A stretch of 8,797 nucleotides of DNA from Armatimonadota bacterium (GTDB lineage: Bacteria; Armatimonadota; Fimbriimonadia; Fimbriimonadales; Fimbriimonadaceae): positions 1 through 8,797 of the forward strand of contig JAFAFM010000234.1 in assembly GCA_023423495.1 (NCBI GenBank), written 5' to 3'. The notes under the pieces are model-generated. The model saw only the letters and a program-made list of their open reading frames with translations. It searched no databases and was not told where the DNA came from. Shown here piece after piece: positions 1 through 5,987 of the stretch (position 1 is the first letter of the stretch; the number at the start of each line of letters is the position of its first letter). The position numbers and the translations under genes were made by a program.

Positions 1-732
1 GTCCCGCAATCCGCGCAAGCAAGCGAACCCTTCTACCCGCGGATTGGAAAGCTCATTACGCTGAAGACGGAGCGGGCAAGCGCCATGCCCTTGGGCTTGG
101 ATTGGAAAGTGGAAGATCCTGGTCGAACGGTCATGCCCGGGCGTACGACCAAAGTTCGCTTTTCCTTCAGCAGTAAGTCTGATCCGGACTTGAAGAAAAT
201 CGAAATAAAGCCGATCGGCAATCTCGCTGATCATGCTTCGTCTCTGGGACAGCCGTTCCCAACCTTCGACAAGAAGGGAAGAACCTTTGTGGACTACGAC
301 GCCAAGACCGGTGCAGAAGCGCCGACCGGTTATCACCTGGTTTCCACAACCCTATTCACCGCCGATGGTGCACCGGCGCTGATTCAAGCGAGTATTCGCG
401 TAGCTCCGCTAGTGGATTTCGATATCCCGACGGACAAGATCGAACTTGAGGCAGGCGTCCAAGAGATCAAGATTCCGTTTTATGTGAAGTCGAACTCGGT
501 GAACCGTGTCGATGGCAAGGTTGACGTGGCGTTCCCATCAGGCTGGGAGATCGTGAAGGGCGACGTCCTAGACTTCACAATCTACAACTCTCGGGCTGGC
601 ATGCGCCGAGTAGTAACGGTCAAAGTCCCCGCCGACGCCCAGGGGCCCGTGCCCGTGAGGTTCACCGCGCACGTCGGGCAGAAGAACATCTACAAGCACG
701 CTTGGATCACAATCGTTCGAAAATCCAAATAA
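1..732 (+). CDS. Unrecognised protein, C-terminal part with beta-sandwich (NEW3-like) domains; 5' partial
   Basis: The reading frame is open from the first base of the window to the TAA at 730-732, giving 243 visible residues. An internal ATG at 85 exists, but the 28 codons before it read as normal protein, so the gene most likely begins outside the window. I do not recognise a catalytic domain. The visible part looks like two consecutive beta-sandwich modules. The first covers about residues 10-130 and contains GLDWKVEDPG and a MPGRTTKVRF strand. The second covers about residues 135-243, alternates hydrophobic strands, and has an AFPSGWEI motif. A strand, then P-x-GW, then strand pattern is typical of NEW3/CARDB-type domains attached to secreted hydrolases, so an extracytoplasmic enzyme's C-terminal accessory region is my best guess (inference). 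No membrane segment or sorting motif is present at the C-terminus. The DapA-like gene starts 36 nt downstream on the same strand and may be co-transcribed. Confidence 0.8.
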   Translation, partial: VPQSAQASEPFYPRIGKLITLKTERASAMPLGLDWKVEDPGRTVMPGRTTKVRFSFSSKSDPDLKKIEIKPIGNLADHASSLGQPFPTFDKKGRTFVDYDAKTGAEAPTGYHLVSTTLFTADGAPALIQASIRVAPLVDFDIPTDKIELEAGVQEIKIPFYVKSNSVNRVDGKVDVAFPSGWEIVKGDVLDFTIYNSRAGMRRVVTVKVPADAQGPVPVRFTAHVGQKNIYKHAWITIVRKSK

Positions 733-751
733 TCCTCCAGTTGAAGGAGGA
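733..751 (+). promoter_or_regulatory. Small hairpin that includes the Shine-Dalgarno sequence of the DapA-like gene
   Basis: Directly after the TAA stop at 730-732, TCCTCC (733-738) can pair with GGAGGA (746-751) across a 7-nt loop. The right arm is the core of an AAGGAGGA Shine-Dalgarno sequence, so the structure would hide the ribosome binding site of the next gene. No T-run follows, so it is a poor terminator candidate. A translational role is inference, because an anti-SD stretch of six bases can arise by chance. Confidence 0.35.
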
Positions 752-768
752 ATCGTCACAAGATTACT

Positions 769-1476
769 TTGGCGATGTTGGAACTTGCCGGTCGGTTTGT
801 ACCTTTGGTGACGCCCTTTACGGACGATGGCTCGACGCTGAGTGAAGTCCGGCTTGCGAGACTGGTTCGGTTTTATCTGGACCGGTCCGTAGAGGGATTA
901 GCCTTGGCGACGGAAACCGGCGAATTCGGAACGTTATCCCAAGACGAGCGAAAACAACTGCTTGAATGGGTGTGCCGGGCATCCCATAATGCTCTGCCGG
1001 TGGTGGCGAACGTCTCGACACTTTCAACCTCTGCAAGCTTGGATCTTGCACAGCACGCGGCCCGACATGGAGCCAGAGCGGCCGTTCTAATTCCACCTTT
1101 CTTTGGAGCTTTCAGTCAGTCCGAGTTGCTGGCCCACGTTCAGATGGTTGGCGCACACGCTTTTCTGCCAATCATCGTGGTGGATCCGCAGAGTCGGTTT
1201 TCCCAAGACTCCATCGCGGCTCTCACGCACATGCCGAACGTGCATTTGTCGTGGCCGGAGTCTGGTCAGCAAGAAACCCACGCTGACTGGTTTAGGTGTT
1301 ACGGCTTGCAGGTCTCTCCAACTTTTGGCATTCCGGACTCTACGGATTCTGACTTCATGCTCCGAAACCGAGCCGCCGTTACGAAGACTTTGCTGATCGA
1401 CGACGATTTGGAAATGGGTCCGCCGCGAATGCCAGTTTTGCCGATTCCGTACCAAGAAATTCGCTCAGCAGCCTAG
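769..1476 (+). CDS. DapA/NAL-superfamily TIM-barrel protein, short and lacking catalytic residues (probable pseudoenzyme)
   Basis: The first 165 residues follow the dihydrodipicolinate synthase/N-acetylneuraminate lyase family: FVPLVTPFTDDG at the N-terminus, TETGEFGTLSQDER where DapA has the GTTGE loop, then LPVVANVS, a VLIPPFF strand, and LPIIVVDPQSR where DapA has LPQILYNVPSR. Aligning by eye, the Schiff-base lysine position (Lys161 in E. coli DapA) is Trp162 (LSWPESG instead of IKEATG). The catalytic Tyr133 is Val138, Tyr107 is Phe, and Thr44 is Glu49. Arg138 of DapA is kept as Arg143. The protein has 235 residues against about 290 in the family, with most of the C-terminal helical region missing, yet it still ends with a DapA-like tail (PPRMPVLPIP). 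It is therefore unlikely to perform the aldolase reaction; a binding or structural role, or gene decay, is possible. The start is uncertain: AAGGAGG at 744-750 lies 18 nt before the TTG at 769 and 24 nt before an in-frame ATG at 775. The gene ends on the stop of the convergent KdpD-like gene. Confidence 0.8.
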   Translation: MAMLELAGRFVPLVTPFTDDGSTLSEVRLARLVRFYLDRSVEGLALATETGEFGTLSQDERKQLLEWVCRASHNALPVVANVSTLSTSASLDLAQHAARHGARAAVLIPPFFGAFSQSELLAHVQMVGAHAFLPIIVVDPQSRFSQDSIAALTHMPNVHLSWPESGQQETHADWFRCYGLQVSPTFGIPDSTDSDFMLRNRAAVTKTLLIDDDLEMGPPRMPVLPIPYQEIRSAA

Positions 1477-1482
1477 CTGCTG
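1466..1482. terminator. Hairpin at the convergent gene junction, with both stop codons in its loop
   Basis: CAGCAG (1466-1471) and CTGCTG (1477-1482) form a 6-bp stem around the 5-nt loop CCTAG. A T-G wobble could extend it by one pair. The stop codons of the plus-strand gene (TAG 1474-1476) and the minus-strand gene (TAG 1475-1473) both lie in this loop. There is no T-tract on either side, so classical intrinsic termination is doubtful. It could act as a pause or 3'-end stabilising structure for both transcripts. Confidence 0.35.
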
Positions 1483-2564
1483 GACGATTCGGCCGCGACG
1501 ACGAGGATATCGACGGTTCGCAGTTCCCGCACCAAGTCGTTAATGAGCGTGCCCTTGGTGATCTGCTCGAGCTTGGACTTTTGGGAGTGGCCAACCACCA
1601 GCTGCGTAACGTTGTGCTCTTTGCAGTATCGGATGATCTCATCCAAGGGCTTACCCTTGGTGCGCTCTACTCGGATCCCGAGCCTCTCGGCCAATGCAAA
1701 ATCGTCATTGAGGATTCGCTCTTCTTCCTCGGTCGATTCCTTTTCCTCGACGTAGAGGGCGACTGAATCCGCGTTCATCTTTTGAGCCATTCGCCAGCCC
1801 CGGCGAATCAGCCTTAACGAGGGTTTGGAAGGCGAGATGCAGATGAGGACGCGGTCGTTGGTGGCCCACAGCTTCTCGATCCGTTTGCGTTTGCGGTACT
1901 CGTTAACCTCCTCGTCCACTCGCCCGGCGGCTTCGCGCATTGCAATCTCTCGCAAGGCGCTGAGAACTTCTTCTTTGAACCAGGTGTTCTTCTGACGCTC
2001 GATCTCTTCGGCAGGAAAGATGTCGCCGCGCTCTAGGCGATTGATGAGCGCCCGCGGAGTTGCGTCGATGATCTCGATCTCTTCGGACTTGTGAAGCAAC
2101 TGATCCGGCACAGTGTCGGTGATCCGGATTCCGGTGATGTCGGCGATCGTGTCGTTTAGGCTCTCCAGGTGGGCGACGTTCATGGACGTCAGGACTGAAA
2201 TTCCGTGCTCGAGGATCTGCTCCACGTCTTGCCATCTATACTCGTGCCCTGCGCCCGGCGGATTCTTCTTCTCGAGATCATCGATCAACACCACGCCCGG
2301 GTGCCGCTTGATGATCGCGTCGACATTCAGCGTCTCGTACTCACGCCCGCCGTATTGGATCTTTTGGGGAGGCATAACCTCAAAGCCCTGCATGTGCTCG
2401 ATCGTCGACTGGCGCTTACGGGGGTCGATCATGCCGATGACCACGTCTTGCCCGCGTCGAGCCCGGCGGTGCGCTTCATCCAATAGCCTGAAGGTCTTGC
2501 CGACTCCAGTGGCGAAGCTAAGAAAAATTTTGAGACGGCCCTTGCCGTTCTGCTCGTCAGGCAT
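1473..2564 (-). CDS. Stand-alone KdpD N-terminal sensor protein with universal stress domain
   Basis: This 363-residue soluble protein matches the N-terminal, cytoplasmic half of sensor kinase KdpD. Residues 8-220 are the KdpD domain: RLKIFLSFATGVGKT with the Walker A loop at 18-24, the strand VVLIDDLEKKNPPG at 91-104, then RWQDVEQIL, SMNVAHLESLND and TVPDQLL, all recognisable family blocks. Residues 235-358 form a universal-stress-protein fold (DRVLICISPS strand, QLVVGHSQKS nucleotide loop). The four membrane helices, GAF domain and kinase of full KdpD are absent. Short KdpD forms of this kind are known from cyanobacteria and Deinococcus, where they accompany K+ transport genes; none is visible here. 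I chose the ATG at 2564 because GAGGA (2570-2574) lies 5 nt upstream and the ATG overlaps the end of the regulator gene by 8 nt. A TTG at 2582 would add six residues with no better ribosome site. It is the last gene of the kinase-regulator operon and probably modulates that kinase by binding a nucleotide or second messenger (inference). Confidence 0.9.
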   Translation of the reverse strand: MPDEQNGKGRLKIFLSFATGVGKTFRLLDEAHRRARRGQDVVIGMIDPRKRQSTIEHMQGFEVMPPQKIQYGGREYETLNVDAIIKRHPGVVLIDDLEKKNPPGAGHEYRWQDVEQILEHGISVLTSMNVAHLESLNDTIADITGIRITDTVPDQLLHKSEEIEIIDATPRALINRLERGDIFPAEEIERQKNTWFKEEVLSALREIAMREAAGRVDEEVNEYRKRKRIEKLWATNDRVLICISPSKPSLRLIRRGWRMAQKMNADSVALYVEEKESTEEEERILNDDFALAERLGIRVERTKGKPLDEIIRYCKEHNVTQLVVGHSQKSKLEQITKGTLINDLVRELRTVDILVVAAESSSS

Positions 2565-3309
2565 TCGCGTCCTCGGCGCCAACCGTCATTACGGCATCGA
2601 CCCACCTTTTGATCGCGGGCGAAAGTTCCTTTACTTTGAGCATGTTATCGGGCGGGAAGGCAGATTCTTGCCATAGGTAGCTGGCGAGCGCTTCTTCACT
2701 CAATGCTTGCCAGAAGCGATTCTGGCAGGGGACGGTTTCCGTGTCGCAGTGCGCTTTAACCAATTCGATGAGATATTGGGGGACGATCACCTTCACTGTC
2801 GCGGTGCCGCCCTCGGGATTTTGAACCTTGTAGGTGCAGACGACTTCTCCGAAGTGCCGATCATGGATCTCCGTTAGCAATTCAACGCGAAACCCATTGA
2901 CCGTTGTGCGGACAAACTGGTTGGCGTTGGCACCTCGCGCTTCCTCGACCGAGTCAACGGCCGACTTGACGGCCAGTCGTAAGGAGTCGGCCGTGAATGG
3001 CTTCTTTAGAAAGTCGATGGCACCGGTAGCGATCGCCCGATTAGCCAAATCCAAGGTTCCGTAGGCGGTGGTCATGATCACCTTGGCTTCAGGGTTCTCC
3101 CGGCGAATGTCCTGGAGAACTTCCATGCCATTCATGCCCGGCATTCTCTGGTCTAGGAGAACGAGATCATAGTGGTCGCCGTTCCGGTACTTCTCCAAAC
3201 CGGAGGGGCCATCTTCTGCGACTTCCACGCTGTAGCCTGAATGCTCGAGGGTCAACTGCATCATAGTGCGCAGATTGGCCTCGTCGTCGATGATGAGGAT
3301 TTTGCTCAA
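2557..3309 (-). CDS. Response regulator: receiver domain plus unrecognised C-terminal output domain
   Basis: Residues 1-120 are a canonical receiver: KILIIDDE with acidic pocket Asp8/Asp9, phospho-acceptor Asp53 in [11 protein letters not shown], switch Thr81 (IMTTAYG) and Lys103 in LKKPF. After a short linker, residues 130-250 form a domain I cannot assign. It begins with beta-like segments ([36 protein letters not shown]) and continues with helices ([28 protein letters not shown]). There is no visible winged helix, LuxR-type or Fis-type helix-turn-helix, GGDEF, EAL or AAA+ motif. Cysteines lie at 158, 188 and 195. The start is a TTG whose last two bases begin the kinase's TGA (TTGA overlap, 3306-3309). 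GGAGAA at 3315-3320 is correctly spaced, and [10 protein letters not shown] is a normal receiver N-terminus, so the TTG is well supported. It should receive phosphate from the upstream kinase; what the output domain binds is unknown. Confidence 0.95.
   Translation of the reverse strand: MSKILIIDDEANLRTMMQLTLEHSGYSVEVAEDGPSGLEKYRNGDHYDLVLLDQRMPGMNGMEVLQDIRRENPEAKVIMTTAYGTLDLANRAIATGAIDFLKKPFTADSLRLAVKSAVDSVEEARGANANQFVRTTVNGFRVELLTEIHDRHFGEVVCTYKVQNPEGGTATVKVIVPQYLIELVKAHCDTETVPCQNRFWQALSEEALASYLWQESAFPPDNMLKVKELSPAIKRWVDAVMTVGAEDANA
2570..2574 (-). promoter_or_regulatory. Ribosome binding site deciding the ATG start of the KdpD-like gene
   Basis: GAGGA on the minus strand ends 5 nt before the ATG at 2564-2562 and lies within the last codons of the regulator gene. 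It favours this ATG over the in-frame TTG at 2582, and the 8-nt gene overlap suggests coupled translation. Confidence 0.6.
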
Positions 3310-5138
3310 TTGGCTTCTCCGGAGGGTTGGTTCGGAATTGGAATGGTGAATGAGAACGCGCTTCCTTTGCCCAATTCGCTTTTCACCGAGATCTTTCCGC
3401 CGTGCGCCTTAATAATGTTATTTGCGATGGAAAGCCCGAGGCCTGCTCCTCCGCCGGTCGCTCCAGGGACTTGCACAAAGCGCTCAAATATCTTGGAAAG
3501 ATAGTCGGGGGGAATCCCTTCGCCATTATCTTCGACGGTGTAGGTTACTAGATTCTCCGATTGCTCAGCCCGGACCCTTACTAGGCCTCTCGGCGCCGTA
3601 TGCCTTATCGCGTTGTTTAACAGGTTTATCAAGACCCTCTCGATCTGACTAACGTCCACGAAGATTTGTTGCAGGTTTGAGTCGATGGTCATATCCAGCC
3701 TCAAACCGCTTTGGGCAGCGATCGTCGATACTGCCCGTACGGCCTCGCGAACCACTTCACCCGCATCGACCCATTCCATATCGACGGGTTGCGTTCCGGC
3801 CTCCATGCGAGTGATGTCGAGGAGCTCTTGCATCAGTTTTCGAAGTCGCTCTAAATCGTCGATCTGGACCTTCACGATCTCCATCTGTTTTTCGTTTAAA
3901 GGTCCAGCCGCACCCTCCAACAACAGTTCAGACGACATGAGCAGGGAAGTTACCGGCGTGCGAAGTTCGTGAGAAGCGACCCCGACAAATTCATTTTTAA
4001 GTCGGTCCAGCTCCTTTAGGTGAGTGATGTCCTCAAGAACTGTTACCGTGCCCAGCATGACCCCGGCATCACTCTTCATTGGAGTGACCCGCATGCGGTA
4101 AGTGCGGTCCACGGAATCGACCGTCAACGGCACCAAGCTGCCTTCTTCTTCTGATGCCACAACCACTTCATCACGCAACGATCGTTCGATCGCGGCAACG
4201 ATCCGCTCATCGCCAATGTGATTGATTACGGGAGTGCGGGGCACGGCCGGACTCGGGCCAAAAAGCGCTTCGGCAGCCGTATTCAGGTAGACGATCAGTC
4301 CCTTGGCGTCGCTTACAATTATCGGGTCATAGAGGCTTTCGAGCGCTTGGTCGGACATCTGTTGCGCACGTTCAAGTCGCTCGCCCGTCAACTGTTTGCT
4401 TTCGGACAATCGCTGGGACATGAGGTTGAAAGCATTGGCCAACGAGCCGAATTCGTCTTTCGTGCGGATTGCAACCTCGCCCTCAAGGTCGCCGGATCCG
4501 ATGGCTTCCGCTCTTTCTGTAAGTTGTTGAAGCGGCTTCAAGAAGCTTCTTGCCAAGGCAACGGTCAAGAAAGCGGCCAAGACTAGCGCCAAACCAGTGA
4601 TCAAAATGCTGCGAGCGGCGGTCGTTTGGACTTCAGTCTTCGCACGCTGGCTCTCACGTTCCATAGCGGCCTGATTGATCGAGATGAGATCGTCGAGATC
4701 CGATTCGAGAAGGCGGGCAAGGCTTCGATGCTCCGAAGCAATTTCTGCTGAAGCGGCAATCGACTCAATGGCCTTTTTGACCAGAGCGGCGCGGTCTTGG
4801 AAACGTCGGCGAATGTTAGCCAGCACTTCACGCTCGCCTTCCTCGTTCAAAGCATTTTCCGCTGTGACCAAACCCTGCCGGAAAACCTGCTCACCTCGTG
4901 CAAACCCAAGCCTCGCTTCTTGTGGCCGCTCGGAAAGCTCCGCGAAGGCCGTGAGGTCTTCCATGATCCCTACCTGCATTTGGCGGGCGGCGGCGATGCT
5001 CTTGTAGTTGCCCTCGAGTACCCGGTCGATACTCTTATCCAAAGCGGCAAAATTGGAGACCGCGCCGCTAATAATGGTGGCCAAGACCAGAACCAAGATC
5101 AGGTGACTGATAAGCAGCCGCATCCTGACCGATCGCAT
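3306..5138 (-). CDS. Membrane sensor histidine kinase (helical sensor, HAMP, PAS, HisKA, HATPase)
   Basis: The protein has 610 residues. Domains in order: membrane helix 1 at about 8-28; an extracytoplasmic, mostly helical region at 30-172 resembling the four-helix-bundle ligand domains of chemoreceptors; membrane helix 2 at about 177-196; HAMP at 197-249 ([18 protein letters not shown], then [12 protein letters not shown]); PAS at about 262-373 ([20 protein letters not shown] to VTVLEDIT); HisKA with phospho-acceptor His390 in VASHELRTP; and HATPase_c at about 490-602. The ATPase part has the N box [10 protein letters not shown]1 box [10 protein letters not shown] box FERF and G2 box [11 protein letters not shown]. 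All catalytic boxes look intact, so it should be an active kinase for the regulator encoded immediately downstream, which overlaps it by 4 nt. The ATG at 5138 gives a short basic N-terminus before helix 1. An alternative ATG at 5123 would remove five residues, and neither start has a convincing Shine-Dalgarno sequence. The signal sensed is unknown. Confidence 0.97.
   Translation of the reverse strand: MRSVRMRLLISHLILVLVLATIISGAVSNFAALDKSIDRVLEGNYKSIAAARQMQVGIMEDLTAFAELSERPQEARLGFARGEQVFRQGLVTAENALNEEGEREVLANIRRRFQDRAALVKKAIESIAASAEIASEHRSLARLLESDLDDLISINQAAMERESQRAKTEVQTTAARSILITGLALVLAAFLTVALARSFLKPLQQLTERAEAIGSGDLEGEVAIRTKDEFGSLANAFNLMSQRLSESKQLTGERLERAQQMSDQALESLYDPIIVSDAKGLIVYLNTAAEALFGPSPAVPRTPVINHIGDERIVAAIERSLRDEVVVASEEEGSLVPLTVDSVDRTYRMRVTPMKSDAGVMLGTVTVLEDITHLKELDRLKNEFVGVASHELRTPVTSLLMSSELLLEGAAGPLNEKQMEIVKVQIDDLERLRKLMQELLDITRMEAGTQPVDMEWVDAGEVVREAVRAVSTIAAQSGLRLDMTIDSNLQQIFVDVSQIERVLINLLNNAIRHTAPRGLVRVRAEQSENLVTYTVEDNGEGIPPDYLSKIFERFVQVPGATGGGAGLGLSIANNIIKAHGGKISVKSELGKGSAFSFTIPIPNQPSGEAN
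3315..3320 (-). promoter_or_regulatory. Ribosome binding site deciding the TTG start of the response regulator
   Basis: On the minus strand GGAGAA precedes the TTG start (3309-3307) with a 5-nt gap. It lies inside the last codons of the histidine kinase gene. With the 4-nt stop/start overlap this points to translational coupling of regulator synthesis to kinase synthesis. Confidence 0.6.
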
Positions 5139-5196
5139 GGCCCATTGTGACCTATTGGGGCCCGACCCAACGATGTCTTCGGTAGACTGAGGGCCG
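5139..5196. promoter_or_regulatory. Divergent intergenic region between the kinase operon and the thioredoxin-fold gene
   Basis: These 58 bases separate two divergent start codons and must hold or overlap the promoters for both directions. I see no convincing -35/-10 pair on either strand and no clear inverted repeat typical of an operator. GAGGG at 5189-5193 could serve as a closely spaced ribosome site for the plus-strand gene (3 nt before ATG). Confidence 0.4.
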
Positions 5197-5841
5197 ATGC
5201 GACCTTCTCGGATCGGAATTCCTCTTGGAGTTGCTCTCGGATTGTCCGGCTTGGCGATGTACCTCAGCGCGAAGCCCTCCGCCGCGCCCCAAACTGAACT
5301 GGACTTTTCTCAGCCTCAACACCCGGTCACGCCGGAGATGATGGCGAATGCCGCGGAAATGAGCCGCAAAGTCGGGCCGACGTTTCAGTTGAATGATGTG
5401 CGTGGTGAGCCACGGTCTATTGCTGGAACCAACTTGGAGCGTCCTCAACTGGTGCTGTTCATTTTGGATACGTGCCCTTGCTCGGTGGATGCCCAACCTC
5501 TGTTTAACAAGCTCTCTAAGCACTGGTCAGGAATGGCGGATTTTGTAGGAGTCATCAATACCGATGCTCAAAAGGGGCGGGCCTGGATGTCGGACTATCG
5601 GGTTGCCTTTCCTGTGGTCCCTGATAAGGATTTGAAGATTATCAAGGCGTACGAAGCCAAGCAATCCGTGTACTCAGTCCTGATTTCCAAGGGCGGCAAG
5701 ATCGTGAAGATGTGGCCGGGATATAGCCGAGAAATGCTCAAGGAGATCAACGAGGAAATCGGTGAAGCAGCCGGTGAAGTCGCCAAGCCGTTTGACGCAG
5801 AATACGCCCCTGTAGAGAAAACTTCAGGCTGTTACTTCTAA
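5197..5841 (+). CDS. Membrane-anchored or secreted thioredoxin-fold (redoxin/AhpC-TSA-like) protein with CPC motif
   Basis: The protein has 214 residues. Residues 6-25 are a hydrophobic segment after a basic start (MRPSR), so it is either exported or anchored with the domain outside the cytoplasm; a possible signal-peptidase site (SAKPSAA) follows. Residues 58-185 read as a thioredoxin-like fold: [12 protein letters not shown] as the usual redoxin entry, strand [11 protein letters not shown], helix, strand FVGVINTD, the segment [15 protein letters not shown] with the cis-proline region, and strand [17 protein letters not shown]. The active site is C93-P-C95 rather than a thioredoxin CxxC, with C93 in the peroxidatic or nucleophilic position. 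A third cysteine, C212, lies three residues from the C-terminal end and might act as resolving or metal-binding cysteine (inference). It is transcribed away from the kinase operon and precedes the tRNA gene, which is on the other strand. A thiol reductase, peroxidase-like or copper-handling role are all possible; the exact reaction cannot be read from the sequence. Confidence 0.85.
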   Translation: MRPSRIGIPLGVALGLSGLAMYLSAKPSAAPQTELDFSQPQHPVTPEMMANAAEMSRKVGPTFQLNDVRGEPRSIAGTNLERPQLVLFILDTCPCSVDAQPLFNKLSKHWSGMADFVGVINTDAQKGRAWMSDYRVAFPVVPDKDLKIIKAYEAKQSVYSVLISKGGKIVKMWPGYSREMLKEINEEIGEAAGEVAKPFDAEYAPVEKTSGCYF

Positions 5842-5860
5842 AGAAGTCGGGGGAGTTTTT
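5834..5860 (+). terminator. Weak terminator candidate after the thioredoxin-fold gene
   Basis: ACTTC (5834-5838) and GAAGT (5843-5847) form a 5-bp stem whose loop holds the TAA stop codon (5839-5841). A run of five T follows at 5856-5860, but eight G-rich bases lie between stem and T-run, so it is not a standard intrinsic terminator. The T-run sits right at the 3' end of the oppositely oriented tRNA gene. Confidence 0.25.
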
Positions 5861-5935
5861 GGCCCGGACGAAGGGATTCGAACCCCCAACCCTCAGTTCC
5901 GAAGACTGATGCTCTATCCGTTGAGCTACGTCCGG
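5860..5935 (-). tRNA. tRNA-Arg, anticodon TCG
   Basis: On the minus strand a full 76-nt cloverleaf can be folded by hand. The acceptor stem CCGGACG pairs with CGTCCGG. It is followed by T8 A9, D-stem GCTC/GAGC with loop AACGGATA, anticodon stem TCAGT/ACTGA with 7-nt loop CTTCGGA, a 5-nt variable region, and T-stem GGGGG/CCCTT (two G-U pairs) with loop TTCGAAT. The discriminator is G73 and CCA is encoded. The loop places TCG at positions 34-36, which reads the arginine codon CGA and, with a modified or unmodified U34, possibly other CGN codons. Confidence 0.95.
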
Positions 5936-5945
5936 ACGAGAGGAT

Positions 5946-5951
5946 AGTGTA
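5946..5951 (-). promoter_or_regulatory. Possible -10 element of the tRNA-Arg gene
   Basis: On the minus strand TACACT ends 10 nt before the first base of the tRNA, a spacing compatible with a -10 box and a very short leader. The position where a -35 box would lie falls inside the GC-rich hairpin at 5952-5973 and shows no TTGACA-like hexamer. The call rests on position and four of six matches to TATAAT only. Confidence 0.25.
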
Positions 5952-5973
5952 CCCGCCCGAAATCTCGGGCGGG
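5952..5973 (-). terminator. Strong GC-rich hairpin after the surface protein gene
   Basis: CCCGCCCGA (5952-5960) and TCGGGCGGG (5965-5973) form a perfect 9-bp stem with a 4-nt loop. It lies 14 nt downstream of the TAG stop (5990-5988) of the large surface protein gene and just upstream of the tRNA, both on the minus strand. This position fits a transcription terminator, although the bases that follow (TACACT) are not a U-tract. It may alternatively be a 3'-end stabilising structure. Confidence 0.6.
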
Positions 5974-5987
5974 CCCTAAAGCCATCG

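Noticed and set aside
85..87. ATG as start of the first gene
   Set aside because: The frame is open upstream to base 1, the upstream residues look like genuine protein, and no Shine-Dalgarno sequence precedes the ATG.
2580..2582. TTG start for the KdpD-like gene
   Set aside because: It would overlap the regulator by 26 nt and has no good ribosome site, while the ATG at 2564 has GAGGA at the right distance and begins directly before the conserved domain.
2113..2676. Long plus-strand open frame opposite the KdpD-like and regulator genes
   Set aside because: It lies fully antisense to well-supported conserved genes, shows no domain logic in its translation, and has no ribosome site; it is a by-product of codon bias on the other strand.
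5139..5196. Sigma-70 type promoter pairs in the divergent region
   Set aside because: Hexamers such as TTGTGA and TAGACT occur, but spacing is wrong (over 20 nt), so no promoter was called.
5860..5935. tRNA-Arg gene as an integration site of a mobile element
   Set aside because: tRNA genes are frequent attachment sites, but no integrase, no repeated 3' tRNA fragment and no sharp change in gene type is visible next to it.
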